Source: Roridomyces roridus (Eukaryota > Basidiomycota > Agaricomycetes > Agaricales > Mycenaceae). Taken from it: DNA of 64,000 bases. The notes beneath the pieces were generated by a model. The model worked only from the letters and a program-made list of their open reading frames with translations, made no database searches and had not been told where the DNA came from. Below, in pieces: positions 49,260 to 62,439 of this stretch. How positions within the stretch are numbered: the stretch's first letter is position 1; each line of letters begins with the position of its first letter. The stretch lies in assembly GCA_029378245.1 (NCBI GenBank), contig JARKIF010000001.1, positions 1,674,001 through 1,738,000 of the forward strand, read 5' to 3'. A program made the translations under genes and the position numbers.

Positions 49260-49656
49260 GGAGGAAAGCAGTGAACCACAATTCCCTTTTGAGGATGAGA
49301 AGAACAAATATTTGTGACCACATAACTGAGACTCGCGACGGTCAGCCACCTGAGACCCTTTCTCTTCTGACTCCCATCTTCCTCCCTCTCGCGTATCCCT
49401 CCTGCCTTCCTCTGCATCTGGTAAGAAGTAATGGGATACGATCCATGTCACTGCAGCTGATGCCACCTCCTCCCAGCGCTTCAAGATGACGACCCGCAAC
49501 TGAGACCAAATACAATGAACGACACGTAAGTCATTCCAACTCGCCTTTGCCGGACTTTCGACAACTCGCTCAAAGGGATATACTCGATTTCGACGGCTGC
49601 GAACCGGTAAGCTCTATGGAACGCTAGGCAACGTCACTGACCAACGACACCAGACG

Positions 49657-50218
49657 TAGGGAGACCCGATATCGGAAAGTTCGGACACGTTGCCTGGCCT
49701 CGTCGTTTATACCAGTCGGGGAGTATTCCTGTGGGGTGCGGCGCACACGGCTTTTGCTAAAGAGACTGTGTGTTCTTGCGATCTGGTGCAGTGGGACGCG
49801 ATGGCTAGCCTGTTTCAGGCGACAACGGGCGAGATGTCATCATCGAAATTCCTCGCTCTGCCTCGATACCACTGCAACTGTAGACCCTGCCTCCTCGGGG
49901 ACGGGGAGGGGGCGTTTACAGGCCGGAGCGGCATCCCATGACGGAACGCTTGTTTCAGGCGATAAAACCCAGGACTCCTCGGTGTTGCAGCCAACGCCGG
50001 TACCGTTGAGATTCAGAGCCCCTTCTGGATGCGATAGGGGTACCAGACCAACGTTTGTCTTTGAGCGAGTAAGATGGGGAGGAGAAGGGGAAATATGCGG
50101 GGCTTTGTACTTGAGGAAGAGTGGATGGATGTAGACCGAGACGCGAATCTGATTCGCCGGCAGCCTTCGGGCGACCAGTCTCACCAATTTTTCAAACCCC
50201 GTCACCTTCGCTCTGACA
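49657..50218 (+). repeat. Dispersed repeat R, copy 2
   Basis: The most diverged copy, beginning TAGGGAGACCCGATATCGG and ending CGCTCTGACAT. About 90 bases of upstream flank (CATTCCAACTCG ... GCGAACCGGTAAGCT) also match the flank of copy 3, so the duplicated unit is longer than R itself. Confidence 0.85.
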
Positions 50219-51659
50219 TTGCGTAGGACCCGGAGGTTGTGATCTCGAGTGCGTGTAGTCACTCTTGGCTTCTTCTTTAGCTAACAGATCTGTTGTCAAG
50301 CACGGCAGCCCAAGAGAGAGGTACGCACTAGTTGCTCGCAAGGCCACGGCAGGGGGAATTTTTCTCGTGGTACTTGGGATATATTCAAAGAACAATTACT
50401 TCGATAATGAGCGGTGGTAGACGGTAGGGTGCGACAGGTGAAAGAGCACGAGTAACACCACTTCTATAGTGCATTTTCAAGCGGTCGAAAACAGATTGGT
50501 GCGAGAGAAATGGACGATAAGGTCAATTGAGCTACAATTGGGGTCAGAACAACAATGGGTATTCTGAGATTCTGAGCCAGTCGAGCGCACCGGGTAACTC
50601 CATGGTCCAATGTCATACCACTGCGGCTCCCCTTGAACCCAATTTCCGCAGCAAACCCGGCGAGTCATGATTTGACGGGTACCTGCATCCTGGCCACACC
50701 CCCGATCGCGTCAGCGAACCAGGTCAGCCAGTGGCCTTCCGGATATTCAATCGAAACTTCCATAAAATGGATTCGACTTGATCGATGGGTGCTCGCTCCG
50801 AGTGCGCGTTCCCGGCCGGCGATCAATACGATCGAGCCTTGATCGAGCCCCTCTTCTCATCGACACAAAATCTGGACTGGTCCACCAAGAGATGGATGTC
50901 GATCAACGCGCCTCGCACAGCAGCACAAGGATATGTCGTTTTCATCGAGGAAGAGCCAAGTTTGAACGAATTTGAAGCCCTTCTTTCCTCCAGACCATGC
51001 CAGCCACCGCGGCGCAAATTTGTTCCTATTTTCCTCCAATTCCAGCCCTCCGCCTCGTCACGTGAAGCCAAGGTGCTTCGCTTCGCTCGCAATGATATTT
51101 TCTGGCGGCAAGAACGAGAGCCCGTTCTTTGAAAGCAATGCGAGGGAAGCGAGACTCGGGTGCGTCACGGAGGCAATACTCCTCCAAGACAATGGCTTCT
51201 TAAAACCGTACACAGCATGGCAATGACGAAGATTGTCTGGATCAAGAGGCGGGTCTTGTAAAGCGAGCAGCTCGGGTCTATTTCTTGTTAGATCGACGGT
51301 CTTTGCAACGCCTTTAGACTCACGGTACGGGCTCTTTCGGTTGGGGAGTCGGATTCAGAGGCAAGGTCATGCCCGGCGGGGGAATTTTCAGACGTTCGTA
51401 TGGCGAATCCATGATTGGAATCTGTTGAACTAATGAGTGGCATACTGAGGAAAGCAACGGCCAGAACGTACATACTTCTTGGTCCTGGCTGGAAAGGGGC
51501 ATCCCAACACAGCCACGAATTAGGAATCTCATCGCATGCAAACAGTCGTGCCATAAAAATTGTGAAAGCGCTATAAAAATACAAGTGATACGTTGCTGGA
51601 TAATGTGTACAAGTGTCGTTAAATCAAGCCTAGAGATTCCGTTGAGCAGATATCTACCT
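50219..51659. other. Gene-poor region
   Basis: About 1.4 kb with no recognised gene. An open frame at 50785-51132 has no familiar features and no clear splice partners, so it is not called. Confidence 0.4.
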
Positions 51660-54414
51660 TTAGGAATCACCAACACTCACCATGTAGTTGTATGATTTAC
51701 GGTCATCGCATCTCTCAAGATATTCCCTCTCGATTAGATTCTCAATCCGTTTCTTGATATTCAACGGATTCGGCAGAAATCGCACGGCAAGTTGTCGTGT
51801 CACCTCGTTCACTAGGTCGTTATGCGTCATGTGTTTCCGGTCCTTCATGACACGAACGATGCTGGCCTAAAGAGGTGTCAGCCCGTAGCAGAAACCCTGT
51901 AAGAACTACTAACCTCGGTCTGATGTCGTCTCTCCTCGTCGATCCGGTCTTGTGTCTCCTTGCGCTCTTCGCCGCTTTCCACCTTGGACGAGACAGTGCT
52001 GATCTTGATCTTCTGAAGAGGCGCGGTAAAGTCCGCATTGAAGGAGAAGGAATCGGTTGGATCCACTTCCCGACCCGCGGGATGCTTCTTCAAAACTTTG
52101 TATTTGGCACACGCAAGTGATTGAAGCTGGCGCTGCAGGTCGCTGTCCTCGATGGACGTGGCCTGTTTAATTTCCTATGCGGATACAGTCAATGGTGGCC
52201 AATAGGATCAAGCAAGTAGTCTTACCTCATATGTCAAAAAATCACCAGGACCCAGGTTTTCGAATAGGAGGAGAATGACCAACGCGAAGGTCGCCACGTT
52301 CAGATCATGCTTCTTCGTCTTGAAAGCTACCCGGACATCCGCACTGCCCAGAGACGGCTGCCATGTCAAGCGTCTGCCCGAATGCTGAGACAGATAAAAC
52401 TGCTCGAACGACTTGGAGGCCTGGATCAGTTCCAAGGGAAGCGTGCAAGGGGAGGCCGAGTGCGCCATCGGCCAAAATGTGGACGTCATAACCGTGACTG
52501 ATATATCGATTTGAGGCGCCTACAGACCTATCAGCCGATGATGAACACCTAGGGCAGAGTGCGTACCACGGTTTTGGACAAATGTGTTCGGTAGGCCTTC
52601 ATCGTGTCTTCCGAGATCCTCATGTCGTTGAACATGCCTTCCAGCTTCTGTGTGAACTGGTATCCACACTCGACTTTGAGTTTGGCGAGCATGCCTCGTT
52701 CAGCATCATCAGAAACCGACCGGCCTTGTAGAAGACGCTTCGCCAGATGGCCTTTGTAGTAGCGCTCGAAGACGTCCTTCTCTGTGATGAACCGGAATAC
52801 CGTGATCGTCTTGTCCAGCACAAGGTCCACCTCGGTGTCGGTTTTCTTCGTACAGCGTTAGAATGATGGTCATTCGCGGACATCTGACACTCACCCCTTT
52901 GAGTCCTCGTTTCAGATGGTCATCAATGAACAAGGCAATGCTCTCAGAGGAGCGCTGATTGAGGTTGATGAAGTTCTCAAAGGCCTCGTTGAGGTTGCTC
53001 TCGAGTTCGCGGTCAGATGAAAACGCATCCCTCCAGATCCGATCAAACAAATCCTTCAGATCCAACACGTCCTGCACCCATTTGAGCGCCAGAGCTAAAG
53101 TTTGTGCTCCCGACGTGGCCCGAGCTTTGACATTCTCTGCGCCTCCACTTTCCATACCAGAGGACGCTTGATTGATAGCTTCCCCTCTCCGCCGCACAGA
53201 ATCCTTTAAAGAACGCTTCAGGCACGGGAGACCTGCCGGAACCATGATGAACAGGCGATATAACCTGGCCATATCGCTTGTTTTATTCAGGTCTATCATG
53301 GCGTCGATGCCGGAGGTCTCCATGGAAATGACGGTGGATAAGTGGGGAGTGAGAAGTTTGTCCTGGAGAATTTGTTTCAAGGCCGGTGCGGTGTTACGGG
53401 AGAGGTAGTGGTGTGTTCGAGAGTCCTCCGATTCGAAACGGGCCTCGGCCTGGAAGGAAATGAGAAATGTATACATACCTGGGAGCAAGCAACCTACTCG
53501 ACGAAGATATTCAGGCGCGTCACATGTCTGGAGTAACTGTCGGCCTTCGAGGTCGTAGAAAGTCTGGCTCTCTCGTAACACAGCAGGCTCGACATCGCGC
53601 TTGTACACGCTCAAACCATTCGCGTCCTCCAGAGTGATGAATACATCCACGCAGCCTTTGATGGCAGATTTGTTCACAACATACCCATCGCGCTCAACCT
53701 GAATCTGCTTCAGAATTGCCGCGACAAGATGGTCCTTTATTGGCGGACGAATGATATGCTTGAGGAACAAATTGAGCCCTGCATCCCAAATCACGGGAAC
53801 ATCCGCTGCCTTTGCGTATACTCGATCCTGCATTCAATGAGCATTCGATCAGCAGGGTGGCGAATAGCACACACCATGTACTTGAGAATCTGTCCCAGTC
53901 TCTCCATGTTGCTCGTATGGTCGTCCCATATATTTCGCAGAGCCTTCAACAGAATCTCCGCTTCTTGACCCTGCACAGTCTCATCGCTGGAGCCTGACGG
54001 ATAGGCTGGTATAACCTGGGTGGCGGCAAGATGGTCGAGGTTTTCAGCAACAAGCTGATTGACACCCTTGTAGAGCATTTCTCCCTGCTTGTGCAGTACC
54101 ATATTATAAGCGAATCGATGGTTTTCTTCAAAAGACAGATTGGGCGCGTTATGATTCTGTATTTCGCGAATGTTGTTTGAAAGATCGCGCCAAGTCTGCT
54201 CGATTGAGACGTCTGGACCATGCTAATTTATCGTTGAGCAATTGGAAACCGCATATTTCGATGTATTACCCTTCTTGGAGGCTTCTGCAATGAGATGTGA
54301 GTATTGGAGGCCCGGTTTGAGTCACTGCACATACAATTTTGGGCCGACCACGACGCGGAGCTTTTGTGCGAGTTAATAGGTGGATATGGAGCGAGTTGAA
54401 GACCCACCGGCCAT
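51660..54414 (-). CDS. CUL3: Cullin-3 scaffold protein
   Basis: Scaffold of BTB-type RING ubiquitin ligases. The first exon is only ATGGCCG (54414-54408); after an intron it continues APRRGRPKI, then [19 protein letters not shown] and [15 protein letters not shown], which mark CUL3. Cullin homology region: [24 protein letters not shown] (about 52800-52730), [16 protein letters not shown]. The C-terminal winged-helix reads [20 protein letters not shown]; the neddylation Lys is the one in IMKDR. It ends YNYM with a few extra residues to 51660. About ten exons, all in frame. Diverges from the Q-rich gene 145 bp away. Confidence 0.94.
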
Positions 54415-54559
54415 TGCGGGGAGATGACCTGAGAGGAGATGAGCTAGGACGTGGTCGAGGACGAGCGACCCAATGCGGCTGTCGGCGAGTGTGCGATTTG
54501 ATGAATCTGATGTCCAACTGATTTCGGCCTGTGCCTGCTGCGCTCTCTCATCTCCCTTC
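54415..54559. promoter_or_regulatory. Divergent promoter, CUL3 / Q-rich gene
   Basis: 145 bases between opposed start codons. No TATA box is seen. Confidence 0.5.
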
Positions 54560-55626
54560 ATGACCTCTTTTAACAATCCCTTCGCATCGTCTGATGCTCA
54601 ATCGCGCTATCCCGACTTGAATGCACTGCACGATCCTTCCGCGGCCCAATTCACAGGATGGGTACAACCTGGTGGAGCTGGATTTCAGAACCAACAGCAG
54701 CAGCAATTCCAACCTCAACAACAGCCATTCAACTCTTCTTACCAACAGGGCTTCACACCACAATCGCCGTCCCAGTTTCAGCCCACGAGCTCTTTCGGAC
54801 AAGAGTTGCGGGGGAGCTATGGTTACCTACAAGGACAGAACATGGCCCAATCGCCGGGAGGAGCATACAATCCAGTGCAACAACAGCTTTCCCAGTCGAG
54901 TTACATCGCACAATTCGACCCTTATGCGTCGATAGGCCAAGGGTGGGACGGCGGTGTGCCTCAGCAGCAACAACAAGCGCAGGGACCCACATCTCCAGGA
55001 GGTTTATTCACCCCCACCTCCACATCCGCCACCGGCCAAAGCCAGGTACGAGACTATGGCAAGAAACTCAACAAACAGTTTCCTGACTCTCCCACAGCAT
55101 CCGCGGGAATATCTACGGACACACAAGGTATGCATTACCCGCTTGGTGCAACTTGTTTAACCGGTCCAAGGCCGAGGTCGAATCGTGGGATCCATACGCT
55201 TGGAAACAGCTGCTAAACGCCGTCGATGCGCTCAAGGGGGCCTGGGAGACGCGAAAGAAAGAGGTTGAAGGCAACATCACGCAGTTGCAGCAACAGGCGG
55301 CGTATGGAGGATACTACGCCTTGCAATTACAGCCAGAAATTGCACGATTACAGGCGGTCAGTGAGCGTAAACTCTTTCCTTTCCTTCTTAATATTCGTGC
55401 AGATGGCCAAAGATGCTGGAACTAATTCAGGTATGTCTTGCGGTCTCACCTCTTTCATCCCATGCTTACCTGGACGCTAGATTCCGCCGCCGCTTCATCG
55501 TTTCAAATTCACGAAATGTTTACCAACTATAGGCAGTCATCGGACTTGCCAAGTAAGAATCGTGTCCGTGAAGCCTCGAATGCCGCCATTGCCAGCATGC
55601 CCGACTGGCCTCCACTTGCCTATTAG
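54560..55626 (+). CDS. Gln-rich protein with conserved HPREY-type C-terminal half
   Basis: Starts MTSFNNPFASSDAQSRYPDL. The first exon (to about 55047) is Gln/Ser/Pro-rich with poly-Gln runs. Then come HPREYLRTHK, AEVESWDPYAWKQLLNAVDALKGAWE, YGGYYALQLQPEIARLQ, and a tail NRVREASNAAIASMPDWPP. Introns at about 55048-55099, 55130-55171, 55350-55400 and two small ones restore frame each time. I recall the C-terminal half as conserved in basidiomycetes, but no function is known to me. The disordered Q-rich part would fit an RNA- or transcription-related role (inference only). Confidence 0.7.
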
Positions 55627-55725
55627 TTTCAATCTCATATGTTGTAACAATTGTAATCTAATGCTCTGGACCGAGATAGTGGCGGAACGGATACATTCTA
55701 TAATACAGTGTACTATACGTATATT

Positions 55726-57829
55726 TTAACTGTTGCAAATGTTCGGATATAGCCTGTCCGTTGGATCCTGGAAGGCCATGAGAACGATGAGGAAACATAC
55801 AAGGCTTTCTCACCTGGGGTATCCAGCCCCCTTCCAGTCCTTTCTGGTAACTGAAGGAAATCAAATCAACGGGCGAAAAGAGTCGGTTTGAGAATGCTAC
55901 CTCCAATCGTCGGCATTCTCAGCCTATGCTTGTTAATTCGGTAAATACAAACCCGAAAAAGAACGCACCTTCCATGTCTAGTTGGACAATGAGCTACGAT
56001 AACATTCGAATAAGAAAAGTGACTAACCCAATAGATCCAGCCTTGTACATTCTCGCCCATGGTGACCTGCACTTCCCAGTATCTCCAGTGCTGTCAGCCA
56101 GCGCACGAGCCGGATGATGAACAACATACTGGCGAAGGAACGTCTTGTAATCGCTGGAAAAATTGGAAGAGCTGCCCGTCCAACCATCACAGCTCCCGAG
56201 AGGCGTATTAGGTGTATACCAGGTACCGTCCCACCGAGCGCCGATACCACGACCGTTTAACCACAAGGCGCAATCGGTCACCGCAGTCGACCACTCTCCA
56301 ACGACGGTCCTGTGAATGATGAACATATTGCAGTAAAGGGAGAGGAGACTGACCATATATTATTATTGGCGAAATTGGTGAGGTCCGCCATGCTACTGCA
56401 TGCAAACTAGAAACAGTCAGACAGCTTGAAGCTCAAGACGAATGCGACGAACATTAATGTGGTCATCGAATGATCGTGAAAGCTCGGGGACACTGAAGAT
56501 TTGGTATTCGTGCTAAAGGATTCTCAGCGAGCATCCGCGGAAAGAAAGACAGTGCATACATAGTCCATTAGAACACCCTGAGCTGAAACTTCGTGAACAA
56601 CCGGACAAAACATGCGTGAGACGCTCTTACCAGGGGACGTCAAGAAATCCGTCCAAGACTAGAAGCGTCAAGGCACAGCAAAGTTCAAGTCAAAACAGAC
56701 TCACATCAACGCCTAGAAACGGAATTCAGACAGAAGCAGACAGCTGGAGAGATATTCTGACCTTGAAATCCATCTCCAATCATCACCTTGTTGCTCCCAA
56801 CCGCCCGCACGGCATTATACCCGTTCGTCCAAAACTGACGGAGTGTTGCAGGGTATGAAGGATTCAAAAACGTCGCCGGCTCGTTGAGTAATTCAACCAC
56901 ATCCACCAGCCCGCCAACGTGTTTGGTCAGAAACGTGAGCGTATCGAGGGTCCTGCTAATATTCGCAGGACTTGTGGACCAGATCGGGTCCGAGGTCCTT
57001 TGGCCCGAGTTGTCAAAACCATTCTGAGAACCAGGCGCGCCGTGCAAGTCTAAAATAACGCGTATCCCGTGCATGTTTGCCCAATTCAACGCCTTGAGAA
57101 AATATGGCCAGGCGCCTTGGAATTTCGTTAATTCTAGACCACCAATAAAATGCGGGGGAAACGCGCACCGGCAATGAAGGGCTCCACAGAGGTCGAGCCA
57201 TTCGTGTCGGCCGATGTTAAAGGAACATGCCAGAACGCCAGTGGTAGACGAACATGCGTCAGCCCTGCCGCCGCAATGGCAATAAAGTCGTCTTCGGTAT
57301 ACCACTAACAAACGTATAAAGAGACAAGTTCGAACACAGAGGATTCAGTATCGCACCGTCGCCCAATGATTCTGCATCGCACTCAGAGCCGTGTCGGGGT
57401 CTTGCAGCTGCCCAAATGTGAACTCATCGACAATCGCAGGGTTGCCGGTGTTGTTGAACAGTGACGGCGTTATCCACGGCTCGGTCATAAACCAGCCACC
57501 ACTGTCGCCACAATTAGAAGAGTGTTCTTGGGATACAACAGTAGCACTGACAGATTGACGCCCCGGATCGGCGTGGTTCCATATGGGAACGGAGGCAATG
57601 GCGTCGCAGAGGCAGAGGCAGAGGCGCCCGAGGAAGCAGTGGCAGTCCCAGCAGTTGAAGTCGTGGGTCCAGTCAAACTGGGCGCGTTCTGTGGGCTCGT
57701 GGAAGTGGAAGTGACACTGGCACCGGAGGCTTTTCCATTCAATTGAAGACGGCACTGTTGTGCTGCGTCCACGACGCGGTGGTGAAGGCAGAGCAGTAAA
57801 AGCCCGAGAGGAAAGACAGAAGATAACAT
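55726..57829 (-). CDS. Exo-beta-1,3-glucanase, GH5 family, secreted
   Basis: Cell-wall glucan hydrolase. The likely start is the Met at 57829, followed by a signal-peptide-like stretch [18 protein letters not shown] Ser/Thr/Ala-rich linker follows, then the GH5 domain: [44 protein letters not shown], acid/base Glu in [10 protein letters not shown] (about 56890), nucleophile Glu in [12 protein letters not shown] (about 56290), and GWIYWTWK near the end. Exons are short, and the last ones end [11 protein letters not shown] at 55726. Splice choices restore frame everywhere. The Ser/Thr linker suggests wall attachment or heavy O-glycosylation. Confidence 0.9.
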
Positions 57830-57971
57830 GCCCAAGAGGCAAGAGAAGGAAACCAAACCACCACCCGAATCGGGTAACGTAAACCGGCTCCTTCACTGTC
57901 AGCCCGCTTAGTGTCGACCCAAAGCCTCGAGGCACTCTCGTCATCAATGTAAGAAAAATTCTCTCTACTGT

Positions 57972-59913
57972 CTACACAGCTGGGAAAGTAGCTCCAAGGT
58001 CTATAAGCATCTTTTCCTCCTTGCCCCAGTGTCTATAAACAGCGAGTGCAGAAATAGCTTCGCGTCGTGCATCCAACAAGTGAAGGATCAACCTCCTCGC
58101 AGGTACTGCTGTCGGCTGAGCCTTCAGCCATGCCCGTCCACCAAGCGCCTGGGACCCTGCGTGTTTTCTGAGGAACGGATTGGCGGCAGGAACTGGCGGG
58201 GTCGTGTACGGGCCAAGCTTGCTCAAAGGTAGATCCCATGAACGAGGCTGCAAAACGGCTACCAGGATCTTGCATGCTGCAGGGAGTCGTTTCATTCTGC
58301 TCCCAGTCAGCCAATGCAAATCTATGTATGAAATCGCGCACCTTTCATAGTTGTCTGGAGGACCAGTCATGCATCACAAGACAACCAGAACGATCACTCA
58401 CTGTCCACGAGAATATTATGCCATTTGACGAGAACCCAGGCAGTGAGCGACCACAAGATGAACTTGGACCGCAATCCACCTTGATCCATAAAGCGACTGG
58501 CAACTCTAGTTATCCAATAACTGGCCGTCCCCGTGCCGAGCCCAACACCGAGACCGCCGAGTAATGACCTTGAACTGAGCCTGAGATTCTTCTTCTCCTG
58601 GTGGCGCCAGTTTCGATCCCAACGCAGCAAGGAGGTACGCAGGGATGTGTGCTATAAACGGGGGGACGAATAGCAGAAACGAGGGATGTAGGACAGTGCA
58701 TAGCATCGTAAGAGTGAATCGCAGTATGAATGACCGTGTCGGACGCGTCTCGGGGTTTGGGACAAGATGGGCTAAGTGGGCGTTGCTGATACTGGTGTAG
58801 CCCAAGAGAGAGTGATATTTCGTCAAGGAACGTTTTGTATGCCCCTCGTCTCCAGAGGAAAATATTTTGACGAGCCTGGAGTTGCATCAGCGTCAAGACA
58901 CAGTGGGAAGAGTCCCTGACAACTTTTGACCAACGATCACCCAATCCTTCAACTTGACATTCCGGTCGTCCACCCAGAGAATATTGCGAGTCATCTGAGC
59001 GGCATGCATCGTCTGCCAGTCAGGCGCGTTTATTGTCATGTTCAACAGCTGCTCCTCGACATCTTTCATGACCGCCTTTACCACTGCACGCTCGGCATCT
59101 GGATCGTGAGCGTCGAAAAGTGAGGAGGAAGATGTACGACGCCATGTCGATGGGTAGACCATATCTGCGAGCAATCTTCAGCTTGACAACAAGGCGATAT
59201 ATATATCGCGCACTCGACATGAACCTATGCGCTATAAGCCATCTAGTCTGCATTGGCCTCGAGCATACTTACACGGCTCCTGAACTTTGACTTGTCGGTG
59301 TACACGATGCCAACCTTGGCTCATCCTTAGACTGCAGTACAAAAACTCTGGAAATACGTACCGGAACAATCACGACCGAACGTACACCCTTCCCTTGCTG
59401 AGAGCGCATGAATTCGAGCGCAGCCCACGCAGCCCCGCTCAGTATTTGGGCAATAGCAGGCTCGGTGTAGCTAGTGCCCTCGGGAAACACACCAATGACC
59501 TGGTTTTGCGCCAATGCTCGAGTAGTCGCGTCAAATAATGAGGCATTCGCCAAGCCAGAGTCGGCTTTGTCGGGATTTCGGCGGACTGGGATGGCACCTG
59601 GAACAACAGTCAGAAAAACAAGGCATTTGGCGCAGTTGGTGCATCCCACCCGAAGAAGACAGGATGGGTCCCAGGACAGGGTGCGCAAACGTCGTTGACT
59701 TGGCCCAAAACGAAACTTTTCGACGGTAGGGAATGGTAGCAGCGAGGCTCGCCACGTCGATGAGTTCGTTGTGGTGACACGGGCTTATGATCAGAGGCGC
59801 GTCTTTGGGGAAACTCTGTTCTTCCGAGTCCCGATGTACACTTCAGAGTAGAAGCCAACCAGGGCCCAGTCAGAGACTTTTCGCAGAGCGCGATAAACGA
59901 GCCGTAGTTCCAT
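57972..59913 (-). CDS. Glycerol-3-phosphate O-acyltransferase (Sct1/Gat1-like), three frame breaks
   Basis: ER enzyme for the first step of phospholipid and triacylglycerol synthesis. Start MELRLVYRALRKVSDWAL at 59913. Acyltransferase motif I (HxxxxD) is in CHHNELIDVA (about 59780-59750). Later motifs: IPVRRNPDKADSGL, GVFPEGTSYTEP, IVPVGIVYTDK across a splice. The C-terminal hydrophobic segments are FLLFVPPFIAHIPAYLLAAL and the following LLGGLGVGLGTG. Frame breaks of one base lie near 59808, 59116 and 58560. The last exon ends DLGATFPAV at 57972. Family identity is clear; the breaks match the window-wide pattern. Confidence 0.9.
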
Positions 59914-60057
59914 GAGAGACGCAGAATATCACTCCAGGAACGAAGGGCTGAAGGTGGTGGGGGATTCGGAAGGAGCAAGTTGAATGGGTGATCGTTGTCG
60001 ACATCATCGAGCTGCACAACGCTCACGTGATCAGACGCGTACTAATTTACAGACACG

Positions 60058-61215
60058 CTATCCCTCGTTGCACTTCTTCGCATACCACCGCTTTGCTCTC
60101 TCCCCGATTTCCTTCCTGGCGTCCTTCTCTGGCGCACCGAGCCGCTCCATCTCGTTCCTCTCCTCCTTGATCGTGTCCTCCACAACCCACTTCATAAACA
60201 CCCCAAGCGACCGTATATCATACCCAGCCACAGGCTTGCCCTGCCTCGCCTGCTCCCCTTCCAGATACTCCACACCTTGCTCGAATCGTCGCTCAGCGAG
60301 TGCATAATCCACGAACTGCATCACAGCGCTGGCCGTTGCCGGGTCGCCCACGACGGCCTTCTTCTCCTTCGGTGCACTCGTAGTGCTAAAGCTCTCTCCC
60401 TTGGTCTTGAAGTTCCACAGAACCGTATCGTCGAATTGCTTCCCATCGCCTCCGACCATCGTCCAGACGATCCCTTCCCCTCGTCCGCTGACCTGTTTCC
60501 CCTTCTCGTCGACAAAAGCAGAGCCGAACGGGCAGGCATCGTAAACCTCGGTTGTGTACTCGTTCATGCGTTCATGCGCGGCAGCCGTGCTCCCGCTGAA
60601 ATCAATGTCGATTTCGTATGTCTTGTACTCTGCCACGTTAAAAATGCGGTACTCTGGAAGGCTGCAGGACTTGTATTGGCGTATGTCCACCCAGTGGCCG
60701 TCGATTCGGATGTTGAAGATGGCAAAGAATCGCTGCAAATAGTTTAGGAGATGCACAGCGGCAATGGATGTTTCGCCAACCTCGAGGGCAACTATCGCAA
60801 CCCCCTTCTGAACGCCCCGACCAGCGATTTCCCCTGCGATGAATATTTCGTTAAACGTCGATTGGCCGCGTGCAGCGAGAATCTGGTCCACCAGGGACGC
60901 AAGTGGGGCTTTCGACAGGAGAGCATACGTGCCTGCGGAACGTTAGCTGTTGGCAGTTGCGAAACTGAGCCAGCACATACCCATGTTGTCCTTTTTGTTG
61001 CTCCCTATAATCCACGACCGAGACTGTATCCTCGGGTTGCTCTTGTCGCCATGGGAGAAGACGACAGTCGCGTTGGTACCATGTAGCTTCACCGTCCCGA
61101 CGAAACTGGCGCGTGTTGGGGTGTACTTTGCAGCCGCGTCAGACACAAGCAGCTTCTGGTAGTCGGTGGTGAAGTTTTTGAAGTTGGGGGTTGAAGGATA
61201 CGGGATGTGTGCCAT
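60058..61215 (-). CDS. RNA ligase, Rnl2-type nucleotidyltransferase
   Basis: Two exons, 61215-60981 and 60932-60058, splitting a Gly codon. The start MAHIPYPSTPNFKNF is the first ATG in frame. Nucleotidyltransferase motifs in order: motif I KLHGTN with the adenylated Lys (about 61092-61075), EIFIAGEIAGRGVQKG (motif III-type), FGSAFVDEKGK, EGIVWTMVG (motif IV) and FKTKGESF (motif V, two catalytic Lys). The C-terminal helix tail is Lys/Glu-rich. About 370 residues, intact. Expected to seal nicked or broken RNA using ATP; its place in fungal biology is not established, and this is not the Trl1-type tRNA ligase. Confidence 0.82.
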
Positions 61216-61776
61216 GAGGGAAGGAGCATTCAAGGCTGCTTAAATGGCCGAGGATTGGATACCGTTGACTCGACTTGCATCGCAATAATACCGTATCTTC
61301 ACAGTCTGAGTGGGAGAGCAGGCGGGCATCAAAAGTGATTTCCATCTCATACATATGCCCTAGAGCGCGCGCCGTTTGCAGAGCGCCGTTTCGAGAGCGC
61401 CGTTTCCGAGCCACAGCCCTACTCCTCGAGTTCCCAAACTGCTGGACCAGGAAGAAACCAAAACAACTGCACGTACTACTCGGCACTCGGCACCTCCAGG
61501 GCCACAGCACAATTCTACGTTCTGGGGCTCACATGTCCGTAAAAGCTAGCGGGAATTCTATGTGACCGTCGATGTGCTCCTTTAACGCCTTGGCCTACGT
61601 CGACGACCACTCCGGCAAGCTCAATACACCTGCCTATCTACTATTCGGTACAGTTCAAGCGACGACGTACCTGTTTCCCGAGTACGGGCGGCCATATCTG
61701 CAGACATGTCCGTTAACAAACGCACAAACGCGAGGCGACCGCACATACCGCAAGCAAAACGCAGAACAGGCAAAGG
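61216..61776. other. Intergenic region
   Basis: Upstream of the RNA ligase; no gene seen. Near 61360-61405 a short GAGCGCGCCGTTT-like unit is repeated two or three times. Confidence 0.45.
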
Positions 61777-62327
61777 TGTCAGAGCGAAGGTGACGGGGTT
61801 TGAAAAATTGGAGAGACTGGTCGCCCGAAGGCTCCCGGCGAATCAGATTCGCGTCTCGGTGTACATCTCCCCACTCCACTCGTCACCAAATACAAAGCCC
61901 CGGTCGCATGTGTCCCCTTTCCCCGCCCATCTTACTGACTCAACGACGGTCGTTCCAGTACCCCTAGCGCACCCTGAGGGGGGCTCTGAATCTCAACGAC
62001 ACCGGCGTTGGCAGCAGCATCGAAGAGTCCTGGGTTTTATCGCCTGAAACAAGCGTTCCGTCATCAGGATGCCGCTCTGGCCCGTACACGCTTCCTCCGA
62101 AGAGGAATTCGCGGTTACAGCAGCCGCGAAGCAGAGCGAGGAATTTGACATCTCGCCCATTGACGCCTGAAACAGGCGGGCCTCGCGTCTGCTGCACCAG
62201 ATCACATAGGTACACACAGTCTCTTTAGCAAAAGCCGTGTGCGCCGCATCCCGCAGGAATAATCCCCCCTCTGGTATTAACGGCGAGGCCATACAACACG
62301 TCCAAGCTTTCCGATATTGGGCCCCTA
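61777..62327 (-). repeat. Dispersed repeat R, copy 3 (inverted)
   Basis: Reverse-strand copy, highly similar to copy 1 over its full length and with the same two ends. It abuts a short spliced open frame at 62440-62604. Confidence 0.85.
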
Positions 62328-62439
62328 CCCCTTCGGCTATGGATCGGTTTAGTGGGTTGTACAGCGCGCGAACGTGGATACAAGCTTACCGGTTCGCAGA
62401 ATTGAATTCGAGCTTTGGGCATGTAGGCGGGAATTTGAC

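Noticed and set aside
50785..51132. 115-residue plus-strand open frame
   Set aside because: No recognisable motif, no clear promoter or partner exons, and in a gene-poor region; too weak to call.
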